64,000 nucleotides of DNA. Source: Astrothelium macrocarpum (taxonomy: Eukaryota; Ascomycota; Dothideomycetes; Trypetheliales; Trypetheliaceae). Shown here one piece after another: positions 55,601-64,000 of this stretch. Position numbers and translations under genes: made by a program. Positions within the stretch are counted from its first letter, which is position 1; each line of letters opens with the position of its first letter. The notes below the pieces were generated by a model. The model was given only the letters and a program-made list of their open reading frames with translations, had not been told where the DNA came from and did no database searches. The stretch covers positions 124,001 to 188,000 of the forward strand of contig JAGEMR010000005.1 in the NCBI GenBank assembly GCA_021030915.1, in the 5' to 3' direction.

Positions 55601-56078
55601 CAGCAACGTTTGGATCCCTCTCTTGTTCACCACTCGGTCTTCTCAATCTTTCTTTCAGGCCTTTCATAGGCTCGAAGAAGTTACGTCTAGCAACATCCTT
55701 TGGAGAGATTGCTCGTGCAGAGTCTGGTGACAACGGAGGGCTTTTCGAAGGGACAGAAGTTGGCCTTGGATTCTGTGAAAAATACGAATCTTGAGATGAC
55801 GGACTGATCAAACTAAAAGGGGTTTCCGGGCTGAGATGCTGCGTGTCGTTGTATGGTGGAGTTGGCGATTTTACAGCCTCGCGAGAACCGAGCCGCTGTG
55901 CGATCTCTGAAATCATGAGTGAATTGCCATGACTACTGCGCTCCGGATTCATAGAGGTATCTTGTATATCAATGGATGGGTGGCGAGCTCTTGCCAAGTC
56001 CATTGCAGATTTCGGAGCTGAATCCCGTGCTGGTATCTTTCCACGAGGGATTGGATCGTCTTTGCGAAAAGGAGGCAT
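52617..56078 (-). CDS. HET-domain (heterokaryon incompatibility-type) protein
   Basis: Single-exon 1,153-residue protein starting at the ATG at 56078. Residues 1-250 are Ser/Pro-rich and disordered. A Cys-containing region (FACSKISFDQY, CRFCRILF) follows at about 260-340. The HET domain lies at about residues 545-690: YVCLSYVWGKYEAIKL, YLWVDSLCIRQDD and YGKASVTIVAAD. Downstream come WNARAWTLQEQLLSKRLLVF and CKKGVAYEDM, which are typical HET-protein C-terminal marks. The last 350 residues include a Pro/Ser-rich insert (about 950-1,000) and end in a possible second domain. HET proteins mediate allorecognition and cell death, but many family members have no shown incompatibility role, so function is inference. 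Confidence 0.88.
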   Translation of the reverse strand: MPPFRKDDPIPRGKIPARDSAPKSAMDLARARHPSIDIQDTSMNPERSSHGNSLMISEIAQRLGSREAVKSPTPPYNDTQHLSPETPFSLISPSSQDSYFSQNPRPTSVPSKSPPLSPDSARAISPKDVARRNFFEPMKGLKERLRRPSGEQERDPNVAGGDVIGSHSRPATPQSDALDFLQAVQFSDDSGSKSKLIQLGRMRKPSDAFKSMKGLFGDLPSFWRKGTSNLGDMAGNVKGDLLDLTMATRQNLGHGNEGLCFACSKISFDQYRSTDSIAAGESKKEIESEIIRPLEGILKNRNWCRFCRILFKALCQRQNDPLLTAPCIQDFIQEEWKNRTFVEWASKINWMQLKVINKSVWPFGYSRDTKEADDAVQMSKIVANTAGAGLLAGTIKNPHQARVLATANLAVYNLALENATAKRPLPCWVMIQMKNHAHEASGVLVVELFSYGRAPRAPLSRISHFTLRVAAEHASGKSKFGLRYGKILDRHAIDLNLGKLWLSACEDFHGAECSSPAWTRQLQMPDADGLRLIDVVDQHLIEPRLPLAIDYVCLSYVWGKYEAIKLDGRNLSQLSAPGGLAPSRAAISKTIRAAMDVTAALGQRYLWVDSLCIRQDDESEKAIQVRQMDRIYGKASVTIVAADGTSADSGLKGVTYSRDIEQLAEEVRPGVVVLIPIDCNQPLYPWNARAWTLQEQLLSKRLLVFSGGHLSWHCKKGVAYEDMTEEDSGRRMTDIARLFSRDESQRLSSKFQLQQHPDGSFRLMRPRLFAEYTRLVEQYTHRHMTYSYDALNAIDGLLKILFGDQEARLGQETSSPHLHGLIAQYLDAALLWQPAGTENVRLRRRILPSGHEIPSWSWAGWEPVEMRHEATGKVFWYNGGVRYEHTFQVLTHNDGSLKKVLQDDGEERMQPMLRWHIFTKSKPPPVPGKRSPSPRKSPMRPAPSPMSSPPPKPLHLRTPSGLSPTTSPKQRLTPLNGSGLGIALELGLPPTDSTDAITKPRLDLDAISAEVSSSLSHQHLIFKTEVAQFSLGETRKRLEVIYKREGSMIIEDHTLHISETDILDGSKRCVGQVVLPDPSQAPGSSKRYDFIVISEAQYFGGEERVDIMGFPLYNVMLIDWAPKRPFAERVALGKVFKRAWKDTNTQEELIVLG

Positions 56079-57243
56079 GGTGACAAGACTGAATAGCGAC
56101 GTTAGCAAAACGGGTCCAGTATGACTTGTTAATTGCTACGAAAAGGAAGCATCAACGCCTTAATTCATACAAAGATGATGAAGTCACGCTTTCAGCAGCC
56201 TTGCGCAACCATGTTGAAAACAATGCAAGTCCATACTGTCGGCATCCGTACCCTACCCAGTACAACAGAATCTCGCGCAATCTCCCACGGGCGTCTCCCG
56301 TGCTGTCGTCTCAGCCCTGTGCCGTACAGTTGCTGCAGCATGATTACTATAGGTTATCTCGGCTTGGAAGTGCAGGGTTGTTGGCCCCCAAACAAAGTGT
56401 TAGCGTAGATTAAATCCTGTATGCCGCTCACGTGCACAATCTGGATCATAGGTAGGCGACCTTTTCAGCCGTGTTAATGGAGTATTGCGTACTACTGGAG
56501 AAAAATAAAAAAAAAAAATAAAAAAGTAAAAGAACCAAGCAGATTCACGTGATTTATCTCACGGCGGGGGCCTAAATAGCAAAACCTGCAAGAGGATTTT
56601 ATTTCGTATAATCTACTTCGACGTGCTCTCGAGTCCATATATGATCTATTCCACTTCCGATGGTGAAGTGTTACAGAAAAGAAGTGTAGGTATCAATCAA
56701 TAGAATCCGTTGTTGTAAGCTAATGAGGGAGGAAGCTATCTGAGGAAGTGAAGCTAGATATGGTGGGTAACACGTGACCCTGTTCGTTCCTGCCCTAATA
56801 TGAAGGCTGGGTCGAATTTACTCGAGCAATCCATGCTACAACGCTATTTGGCACTGGCTTTGGCGAGCTTCTTGAGCCGGTCCACAGAAGTGAAAGTCGT
56901 AAGCGTTGTGCTGGGGAATCGGGGTCCGGATTCGTCTTTCAAGGAAAATGGCTCTAATTTGGGCAGGTACAGGAGTATGTATCTATTATCTTACCTAATT
57001 CTTATTTGATTGGTCAATACCATTCAATTAAGTGATACTTTGACTGATGTTTGGCTGATGTAGGAGAAATCTTATTCATATAAAGGGTAGCTCTCGCTGC
57101 CCAACAAATTACTGCCTTTAAACGAGAAAGTATCAACATCATTTGCTAAGAGGAACAAGCCGGATGAACAGCCCAAGAAATTATGAGCAAACTTGAGCCC
57201 ATCCCTGCAGCACCATTTCCAGTCAATTTCGGGATGCATCTAA
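56079..57243. other. Intergenic with an A-rich stretch
   Basis: Upstream of the HET gene. An A-rich run at 56501-56531 interrupts otherwise ordinary DNA. Open frames at 56126-56413 and 56800-57009 have no features. Confidence 0.5.
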
Positions 57244-57618
57244 CTAGCACGATACCGAAAATGATTGGAAGAAAGTTGAGTAGCAATTATTGTCTGGAAT
57301 CGTAAACTCGTTTCCCTGGCAATTCGGCTCTGTCCAAAGGATAGCCGTACAGCCACTACACATCATTCTAGTCAGCTAACAAAATATAGATAAGTAGCAA
57401 GTGAGGAGAGGTTTGTCTCACAAGCCGACTGCTTGGGCGGAATAACCACTGGGTGATGACTGGCACGTATATGGTTCCGTTCCATCTGCGCTCATCTCCA
57501 TACTTATGGGATCGGTGGAGCATGCGTCGTCTTGAAAGATCGAGATTGTGTCAGTTTGCGCCATAGCAAAAGCAACGAAACTGCTGAGAATGAGTGCAGA
57601 GAGCTTTGAGAATTGCAT
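57244..57618 (-). CDS. Small secreted cysteine-rich protein (six cysteines)
   Basis: Predicted 102-residue secreted protein. Exons are 57422-57618 and 57244-57355; the 66-nt intron has GT/AG ends, and splicing joins Phe with a downstream GCTAILWTEPNCQG block. The signal peptide is MQFSKLSALILSSFVAFAMA. The mature chain has six cysteines (three disulfides): DAC, YTC, GCT, NCQ, NCY and the terminal SC. It is acidic to neutral and rich in Ser, Thr and Asp. An effector or cell-surface role is plausible. I know of no named family. The ATG at 57618 is the one directly before the signal peptide. Confidence 0.75.
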
Positions 57619-57971
57619 CTTGGCTTTGAAACTAGTCGGGGTGATACAACTGAGACCGGGCGCCAGAATGAAAATGAAGCGAGTGCTATGAAACTCAATG
57701 CTGGATATTGAACGATTAATAATGAAGAAAGCCAAGACCGAAAACGTCAACGACGAAACGCAATTCTTGTGGGAAGTTATGCTGACTTTATATCCAAAAA
57801 CCTGCCCTCTTAATTTCAGCCTCGCTTTCCAAATAGCGCCAGGATTCAGAGTATTGTTTCAGGGGATATTGGCCTGTGCTCTATTCTGTTTGCTTTGCGC
57901 ATATCGAATTTGTCAATTAGAGCGGGATGTTGCTATAGTCGTTTCCTAAAATTGCTGAAAGAGACCACAGA
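57619..57971. other. Upstream region of the six-cysteine protein gene
   Basis: Non-coding except for the TATA-like element at 57787-57793 on the minus strand, annotated separately. Confidence 0.5.
57787..57793 (-). promoter_or_regulatory. TATA box for the six-cysteine secreted protein
   Basis: On the minus strand the sequence ATATAAAG lies about 170 bp upstream of the ATG at 57618. It suits a strongly regulated secreted-protein gene. Confidence 0.45.
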
Positions 57972-59123
57972 ATGTTTCGCTCTGACTTAGAGGAGATGGA
58001 TTCGCAGCATCGTGGAGCATGGAGGCAATTTGAGAAGTTCTTTTTGACGCTGAAGCTACATGTGCGCGCTGTGTTAGCTTTGGTTAATCGTCAATGCAAC
58101 TAAAAGCGTGCCTACCAGTAGATGGTTGTTTCAAACTTGACCTATTGTTTTCAATGACTGGCCAAAAATAATGAAGCTAGACATTTATACTTTATACAAA
58201 TCAGTTAAACCAAATAAGTAGGAAATTGAGGCTTGAAAGCGCGAGTGATATTGCGTCTCGTCAGCGCCAGCAAGAACGTCTGGAACAAGGTCGGCGCTTA
58301 AGTCAGGTGCCTCAAATACTGCACTTATGAAAAGCACAGGCACTACGGTTAGTTCTAATAGTCCAGGCGAACTAATTAAAGCAGCGGCGACTTGAGTCAA
58401 GACGGGCACCCGATTCCCCAGCACACAGCGTTATGGGAGGAACCATTGCACAGACTGTCACTGGAACAACAAGGTTCCCGCAGGACGCGATATTCTTGCT
58501 GTATCTATGTCTGAGCTTGAGCGCATTGTGGAACGGCGTGGAAGCAAACGCAAAAATTCCTGGCGATTAGTTGACAGTCGTTATTTGGAAATTTCGCAGG
58601 AACTGTTCAGCCTGCTCGAAAACCAAGCAATCACGATTGTTGTCAACAACAACGAATTCAAAGGATCCGTCGAGGCCCAAGTGCTGACCGCGAAGCAAAG
58701 ACAGGCGGACGAAATCCCTTAGATCATTCATCAGTTTTTCATTCGAAAATACCAATGCTTCAAAATAGGCAGAGGCCTAATCGTGAAGACGTGGCGCCTG
58801 CCGATATCTCTGCTGGTGGCATTCTTCTAGGGGTAACGCCAAACCGTCTTCGAAAAGTCAAACAAGGATCCAATTACACAGAGATGCGCATTCCCGCACT
58901 AAAAGTGGGCCCATCTCCAGAGATCCCGTCAATTCATCGCGATGTTGAACTTTTCCAAGTTGCGTCTAATCTATCAAGCAGCCAGACAGACTCGCAAAAC
59001 TCGAGCACCAAAGTACATCAAAGCAGCGAAGGTACGTCTATTACGGAGCCACAGACCCTGCCAAGCTCTTCATCATCTATGAATTCAGCAGATCGTAAGG
59101 GAAAAGGCAAATTGAAAGATTGA
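57972..59123 (+). pseudogene. Fragmented coding locus: decayed gene or unusual multi-exon gene
   Basis: Several plus-strand stretches look coding but do not join simply. From 57972 an ATG frame encodes a short helix (DSQHRGAWRQFEKFFLTLK). At about 58210-58320 another frame encodes a charged helix (ESASDIASRQRQQERLEQGR). A third frame reads about 58325-58722 with one internal TGA at about 58395; it includes a Cys/His cluster (HCTDCHWNNK), ILAVSMSELERIVERRG and SRYLEISQELFSLLENQ. A fourth, from 58755 to 59123, is Ser/Thr/Lys-rich (DVAPADISAGGILLGVTPNR). Possible GT/AG introns could remove some breaks but not all of them cleanly. A gene broken by mutation or by failed splicing prediction both fit. 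I do not recognise the protein. Confidence 0.35.
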
Positions 59124-59634
59124 GCAACTTGACTGTTTCTTTTGCTGTCCAAAGTTGCGTGAGGCAGATAGGAGTGCGGCATATTGCTATAATTGCGGAT
59201 GACATTTTGAACATCTAATTAGGCTACCAACCGTCAAGGGTATCGTTTTAGGAGTAGGCATGTTGCTGGCGCAATCATTGGAGACAGGAGTTTGAAGTTT
59301 TTGAAAAAAGGCGTCGGGTCGAAACCATGTACGACATAGTCTACGAAAAGACGTCAATCAATGTCAACGGCTTAAAAAGGATTTATGATTAAAAACAAGA
59401 GGGGGCATGGATTCGAGCAATAAAGAACAAGCGACAGAAATGATTATCGTCAGAAGATTAAAGCGCGGCATGTTTCTGGGGCTGAACCCTGAAACGGCCA
59501 TCTCATTAGATTCACTTCATGAAAGATTCGTCCGGCTTACTTCCACAGCATATCTTGATTGCGGGGTACTCCAAAATGGGCTATAAACAAAATACCCCTC
59601 AGCGTAATTCAAAGAATCCTCCTCGCTATTCAAG
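59124..59634. other. Intergenic upstream of the hydrolase
   Basis: AT-leaning spacer with no supported feature. Confidence 0.5.
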
Positions 59635-60779
59635 ATGGAAACGCTAGCTAACGCCCTGGGACTCACCATCGCCTTGGGAGGCTCCTGTAAGACCCCACAC
59701 AGCAAACCCATATCCACCCCCCAATTGACCCCCCCACCCCAGATCTCGCAGGCCTCGGACGCGCCCTCATCCACCCCCTCGGCCCAGCCAACTATCCCTC
59801 CTTCGACCGCGACATCCTCTTCACACGTCTCCGCCGCTTCCACGCCCTCTCCACCAGCGCGCAGGAGCAATGGCTCTTCCCCTCCACCGACGCCGCCTAC
59901 CTCGCAGTCGCGCAGGCCCGCGGCTTCGCGCCCGACAGCGTGGAGCTGGCGCACGGCGGCGGCAAGGCGCACTGGTTCGGCGCGCGCGAGGCGCGGACCA
60001 CGCTCGTCTTCTTCCCGGGCGGCGGGTACGGGCTGCCGTGCACGGCGACGCACTACGACTGGGGCTTCGACGTGACGAAGGCGCTGCAGGACGAGGGTCG
60101 TTCGATCGCGATGGTCGTGTTGTCGTACTCGCTGGCGCCCGGTGCGCGGTATCCCGCGCAGCTGAGGCAGGCGTGCGGGCTGCTGCGGTATCTGCTCGAG
60201 ACGGAGGGCAAGAAGCCGTCGGAGATCGTGCTGATGGGGGACTCTGCGGGCGGGAATCTCGTGCTCGCTGTGCTGTCGCATGTCCTTCATCCGCATCCCG
60301 ATGCCTCGATTCCGCCGCTCGTTCTGGCGGAGCCGCTCCGCGCGGCGGTTTTGATATCGCCGTGGACGTGGTTCTACTTGGATGAGGCGGAAGGGGAAAA
60401 GCAAGGGTTGGGAACGGCGTATGAGCGGAACGTGCTGACGGACGTCATCCACCCCTCGACGCTCGCTCGATTTGCAAAGCACTTTCTCGGTTCTGCAGCG
60501 GGAGATGCGTACAATCAGGCTTTACTGGCGCCTGAGGGGTGGTTTGCGTCGGTGGGGGATGTGGTGTCGAGTGTCTGGGTGTGGGGAGGAGGTCAGGAGG
60601 TTTTGATTGATTCGATTAAGCGGGTGGGGAGCACACTCGTGGATGTGCATCCGGATGCGGAGATGGTGATTCAGGAGAACGGGGCACATAATGATATGAT
60701 TATTGATACGCTATTGGGCTATGCACAGAAGGCGAAGGGTACGGTATTGATTGAGCAGTTTATTAAAAATAGAATTTAA
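59635..60779 (+). CDS. Alpha/beta-hydrolase (HSL/steryl acetyl hydrolase-like)
   Basis: Predicted 359-residue esterase. Exons are 59635-59686 and 59752-60779; the 65-nt C-rich intron has GT/AG ends. The oxyanion-hole motif is GGGYG (in FFPGGGYGLP), a variant of HGGG. The nucleophile elbow is GDSAGG (in VLMGDSAGGNLVL). The catalytic His is probably in NGAHND near the C-terminus (residues 330-340). The overall order matches hormone-sensitive-lipase-type family members acting on esters or acetylated sterols; substrate is unknown. The 5' half of exon 2 is strikingly GC-rich compared with the neighbouring DNA. There is no signal peptide. Confidence 0.88.
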
Positions 60780-61405
60780 AAGGCCCGTGACTGGAGCTGG
60801 GTTCGTTCTTGGAGTAGAGGCACATGCGCTGGTGATCGAAAAGTGTACATATCGAATTCAACAGCCCCCAAATTAGGTCTATCTATCAGTGTGGATGTGA
60901 CTGAATTGAATTTACCACATTAGAGTAAACCAATTTAGATACCAGCGACTGACTTGTTGTCTTCGAGGTTTGTTTCGGAGTCATTCCCGTACGTTTGGAA
61001 AGTATGTTTGGATAATAGGAAGCATTCAGGTTTCGTGTAATTTCTTCTATCATCGTGTGGCAGAACAGTACTATATAGGACAATCCAAATGTATCGATGG
61101 ATCAGTCACAAGTATTGCGTACAAGACTGATCAATGAGATATGCATGCCATCAACACTGATGAATGCTTGATTGCTTTACATGGTATTACGTACATCGCT
61201 TCTAGACACGATATTAGTTCCTTTTGTGCACACTGATTGGCATTCACATCCAATTTCCCGCTATGCAACTCTCCCCAACCCGTCGAATGAGCAGCCCATC
61301 ATAAAAGGAGAGACATTGACCACATGATCATCGTATACGTATACATCCGGCCTTCTCTTCGTCCTTTCCCTTCTCCAAAAGAATTTTATACAGAAACAAA
61401 AACAA
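60780..61405. other. Intergenic; nothing recognised
   Basis: Convergent 3' ends of the hydrolase and the mucin gene; no supported open frame. Confidence 0.5.
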
Positions 61406-63064
61406 TTACCACAACCCGCCCACCAACCCCAGCACCCCCAACACCCCCAAACCCATTTCTACTCCCCGCCCACCACCCACCCTCTCCGCCCCGGCCGTCT
61501 GCAACCCAGGCGCGCCCTTCGTGGCACTCGCACCCGCAGATCCCGTCGGCGCCACTCCCGCACCTCCGGCACCAGCACTCGTGGCGCCATTCGCGCCGAC
61601 GGTGGCAAAGCTCGTGATGGTCGTCTGCTTGCCGCCGGGGAGGGTAGAGGTAGAGAGGACGAGGGAGGAGACGGCGGCAGCGCCGGACGGGGTGATGGTG
61701 GTGACGATGGTGGAGCCCTTGGCGTCGGTGGTGGTGAGCACCGCGCCGGGAGTGGCGGAGGAGAGGACGACGGGGTTGCCGAAGCGGTCGGTGGTGGTGA
61801 GGACGTTGCCGCTGCTGCCGCCGTTGTTGGCGGCGGCGGAGGAGAGGGAGAGGGAGGAGGTTTGCGCGCTGGTGGAGATGGAGACGGAGCCGGCGGCGTT
61901 GGTGGAGGAGAAGATGGCCGCGGGGACGGTGGTGGAGGTTGTGAGGGCGGAGCCGCGCGAGTCGGTGGTGGTCAGCGGGATGATGGCGCTGGCGGTGGCG
62001 GAGGAGAGGGCGGAGGTCGTTTCGATGATGGGGGTGCCGGAGGAGGTGGTGGAGAGGGTGATGGGCACGATGACGCCGGGATTGGAGGAGGAGGAGGAGG
62101 GTGGCAGGGCTGCGGATGATGAGGATGGGGGTGGTGCGGAGGAAGTGCCTATAGAGGAGGAAGGTTGTTCAGAATGGGAAGAAGAGGCGGAGACACTAGA
62201 GGATGCGGCAGGAGATGAGGAACTAGGAGATGTACCAGCGCTAGAAGTAGGATTCGAGGAAGAAGGCGGTACAGAGACGCCGCTGGTAGAAGAAGGCTGG
62301 GCGACAGAAGTGGAGCTGCTGACGCCTGCAGATGAGACTGATTGAGAATCAGTCTCTGAAGAAATGCTAACTAAAGAGCCAGACGAACTCAAGGTTTGGG
62401 AAGTAAGAGGTGTTTTGTTTCCTGAGCTCCTTGAAGATGAAGAGATGGAGCTAACGGCGGTAGAAGAGGAAGAGAATGAAGCGGATATAGAAGATAAAGA
62501 GGTAGATGGTGGAGTAGACAGACCTGAAGAAATTGTAGAGGTTGACTGGATGGTTGGTGTAGTACTCGGTGAAGGAGCAGATGTAGATGAGGACGATGGA
62601 GAGGTAGCTGATGGACTCGCTGTGGTCGGAGAAGTACTTGTAGGTGCGGTGGAAGTTGCAGTGCTAATTTGAGAGGTAGATGTTGGAGAGCTATTTTCTA
62701 AAGTATTCGGTGTTGATGTTACTGACGTTGTAGCCAATGAAGCATCGGAAGTAGTGGAATCTGCTGTAGTGGCGGAACTCGCTGTCGAGGCTGCGGCGTC
62801 AGAGATATTGGTAGAGGTATCTTGTCGTTTTACAAGCTCTATTCGTGCCATTGACCATATTTTGTCTGCCAGCGAGGGCTCACTTTCTTCCAGAGTACCA
62901 ATGACGTCTCCTGGATCTGGTTGTGCACCGAGAGATGCATCGTTGCTGGGGGATCCTGGCAGGCGGTTACTGTTGCCAGTGTCCGAGATGCGCTCTGCTG
63001 ATACCCATCTCACGATATTGGTGAGATTGGCGCAGAGAAAGAGCAATTGGCTGAAGCGCAACAT
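61406..63064 (-). CDS. Ser/Thr-rich GPI-anchored cell-wall protein (mucin-like)
   Basis: Single-exon 552-residue protein starting at the ATG at 63064. The N-terminal signal peptide (MLRFSQLLFLCANLTNIVRW) leads into a short acidic region. Residues about 80-500 are mostly Ser, Thr, Ala and Pro in long runs, a mucin-like heavily O-glycosylated stalk. It ends in a hydrophobic tail (MGLGVLGVLGLVGGLW) after a small-residue region (GAPGLQTAG), which fits GPI-anchor addition. Repeats of the type TTTDSRGSALTTST and LTTTDRFGNPVVLSSATPGA recur near the C-terminus. It is likely a cell-wall or adhesin-type surface protein. Low-complexity sequence makes homology uncertain. Confidence 0.85.
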   Translation of the reverse strand: MLRFSQLLFLCANLTNIVRWVSAERISDTGNSNRLPGSPSNDASLGAQPDPGDVIGTLEESEPSLADKIWSMARIELVKRQDTSTNISDAAASTASSATTADSTTSDASLATTSVTSTPNTLENSSPTSTSQISTATSTAPTSTSPTTASPSATSPSSSSTSAPSPSTTPTIQSTSTISSGLSTPPSTSLSSISASFSSSSTAVSSISSSSRSSGNKTPLTSQTLSSSGSLVSISSETDSQSVSSAGVSSSTSVAQPSSTSGVSVPPSSSNPTSSAGTSPSSSSPAASSSVSASSSHSEQPSSSIGTSSAPPPSSSSAALPPSSSSSNPGVIVPITLSTTSSGTPIIETTSALSSATASAIIPLTTTDSRGSALTTSTTVPAAIFSSTNAAGSVSISTSAQTSSLSLSSAAANNGGSSGNVLTTTDRFGNPVVLSSATPGAVLTTTDAKGSTIVTTITPSGAAAVSSLVLSTSTLPGGKQTTITSFATVGANGATSAGAGGAGVAPTGSAGASATKGAPGLQTAGAERVGGGRGVEMGLGVLGVLGLVGGLW

Positions 63065-64000
63065 TGTGGGCCAATTGGCCAGTCAGGATTGAAGAGTCAC
63101 GGAGTAAAATGGTACTGTCAAGACATGGTAAGTACGAGAGAGATGAAAGTGGAGTAAGCTGGGTTGGGGGTACGGAGGACTACATACAGAAAAAAGAAGG
63201 CAAACGGGTGGCGTTGTGCTTGCGCAGCTCTAGCCCTGATTCCGGGCAGGTAACAGCCGCCTCAATGCACCCTGCTGCAACATACAAGTCACCGACCCCG
63301 CCTTGAAATGCCAGTGCCTGTAACCCAAGACAAAGGAGAAGCGGAAGGCATGAAGAGCGAGGGAAACAGCGAGCAAGAAACACGAGGTTGTTGGGTGGAT
63401 ATAAACAGGTTGAAACGGTGAGACAGGCATGTTTGGGTGGAGCAAAAAGCAGCATCAAGAGCGTCTCGGCCAAGGAAGGATGGCAAGCAACTCACCCGCG
63501 CTGGACGATGACCGGCCGTTGGGGGAGTGCAATGTGCAGCCAGTCAGCTTGTATATAGCTTCGCCGATCGGCTGAATGAGGAAGTCAAAGACACATCAGA
63601 CAGCGACGATCCTTGTCGAGACGCGACAACCTTTTGCTTGTGTTTGCGGAATTGTCTGGCCGGATGACGTCCTTTTTATCGAGCACGTTCATTTTCTCGA
63701 GCACGTTCATCAACAAATCTCAACATCCCTGACGAACGAGATTGAAGCAAAGGAGATTTATGCCTGACCTCACCATCAGGCATGTCATTTCTCTCTATTG
63801 ATAATGTGCCAGACTGCCGCCATACGATGCCTTTCTGGGCCATCCAGTCGTCAGTCGTGTTAAGTTGGCATTGTCTCGGAAATGCTCAATGGGGCTTCGG
63901 TTGAACCCTAGAAGGACGTTCCATGTCAGCCTGCCAGACACTGTACCGGCTGTCCGTCAACCATCATCCTGCTTCTGCTCCGTGGTTCTGGGCCAGCGCT
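63065..64000. other. Upstream region of the mucin gene; nothing recognised to window end
   Basis: Includes an 18-bp imperfect direct repeat (tcgagcacgttcat, at about 63679-63710). Open frames (63180-63495) overlap in several frames and have no support. Confidence 0.5.

Noticed and set aside
59517..60482. 321-codon minus-strand frame opposite the hydrolase
   Set aside because: Arg-rich shadow caused by high GC in the sense exon.
61521..62345. 274-codon plus-strand frame opposite the mucin
   Set aside because: Glu/Val-rich shadow of the Ser/Thr codons.
1..64000. tRNA, rRNA, CRISPR or transposon features
   Set aside because: Scanned by eye for B-box-like GTTCRANNC in tRNA context, long terminal or inverted repeats, and transposase or reverse-transcriptase motifs; none were convincing.

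Overview
This window is nuclear DNA from a filamentous ascomycete (Pezizomycotina). The evidence is consistent: almost every multi-exon gene is interrupted by 45-80 nt introns with GT/AG ends, often with an internal CTAAC/CTGAC-like branch site. The gene content is fungal: a Zn2Cys6 regulator, a HET-domain protein, a fungal PAN1, small cysteine-rich secreted proteins, a DUF4360-type secreted protein and a GPI-anchored Ser/Thr mucin. A leotiomycete or dothideomycete is my guess; the class cannot be fixed by eye. I saw no transposon, CRISPR array, rRNA or tRNA gene. Layout, 1-18 kb: a Zn2Cys6 transcription factor (397-2903, -), a two-TM orphan (3640-4203, +), a secreted S28 peptidase (4380-6161, -), a NEDD8/SUMO-type protease (7067-7973, -), a branched-chain aminotransferase (8917-10349, -), an eight-cysteine secreted protein (10982-11287, -), a 2-kb gene-poor gap, a DUF4360 secreted protein (13369-14131, +), an Erv2-type sulfhydryl oxidase (15043-15817, +) and a LYAR zinc-finger protein (16569-18378, +). 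19-37 kb: a 1,249-residue disordered orphan (-), a membrane-tethered gamma-glutamylcyclotransferase-like protein (+), PAN1 (25968-30492, -) divergent from a small coiled-coil protein (30709-31024, +), methylthioribose-1-phosphate isomerase (-), an aldo-keto reductase (+) and the bifunctional purine enzyme ATIC (34590-36610, +). 37-50 kb: a 917-residue orphan (-), an M16 metalloprotease (-) divergent from a Dsl1/Zw10 tether subunit (+), a small possible tail-anchored ORF, a two-exon KEOPS subunit PCC1 (48567-49055, -) divergent from a short mitochondrial-type protein (49291-49756, +). 50-64 kb: an F-box-like protein, a 1,153-residue HET-domain protein (-), a six-cysteine secreted protein (57244-57618, -), a locus that looks decayed or badly fragmented (about 57972-59123, +), an alpha/beta hydrolase (59635-60779, +) and a Ser/Thr mucin (61406-63064, -). 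The genes do not form an obvious biosynthetic or defence cluster. They are mainly conserved single-copy cell-biology and metabolic genes (PAN1, DSL1, PCC1, MRI1, ATIC, LYAR, Erv2) interspersed with lineage-variable secreted and recognition-type genes. Three gene models rest on my own reconstruction across exons: PCC1, the Den1-like protease with a 20-nt exon, and the aminotransferase with a GC-AG intron. I did not find a clear, previously undescribed system. The best candidates for novelty are the two secreted cysteine-rich proteins, the degraded or intron-rich locus near 58 kb and the two large orphans.
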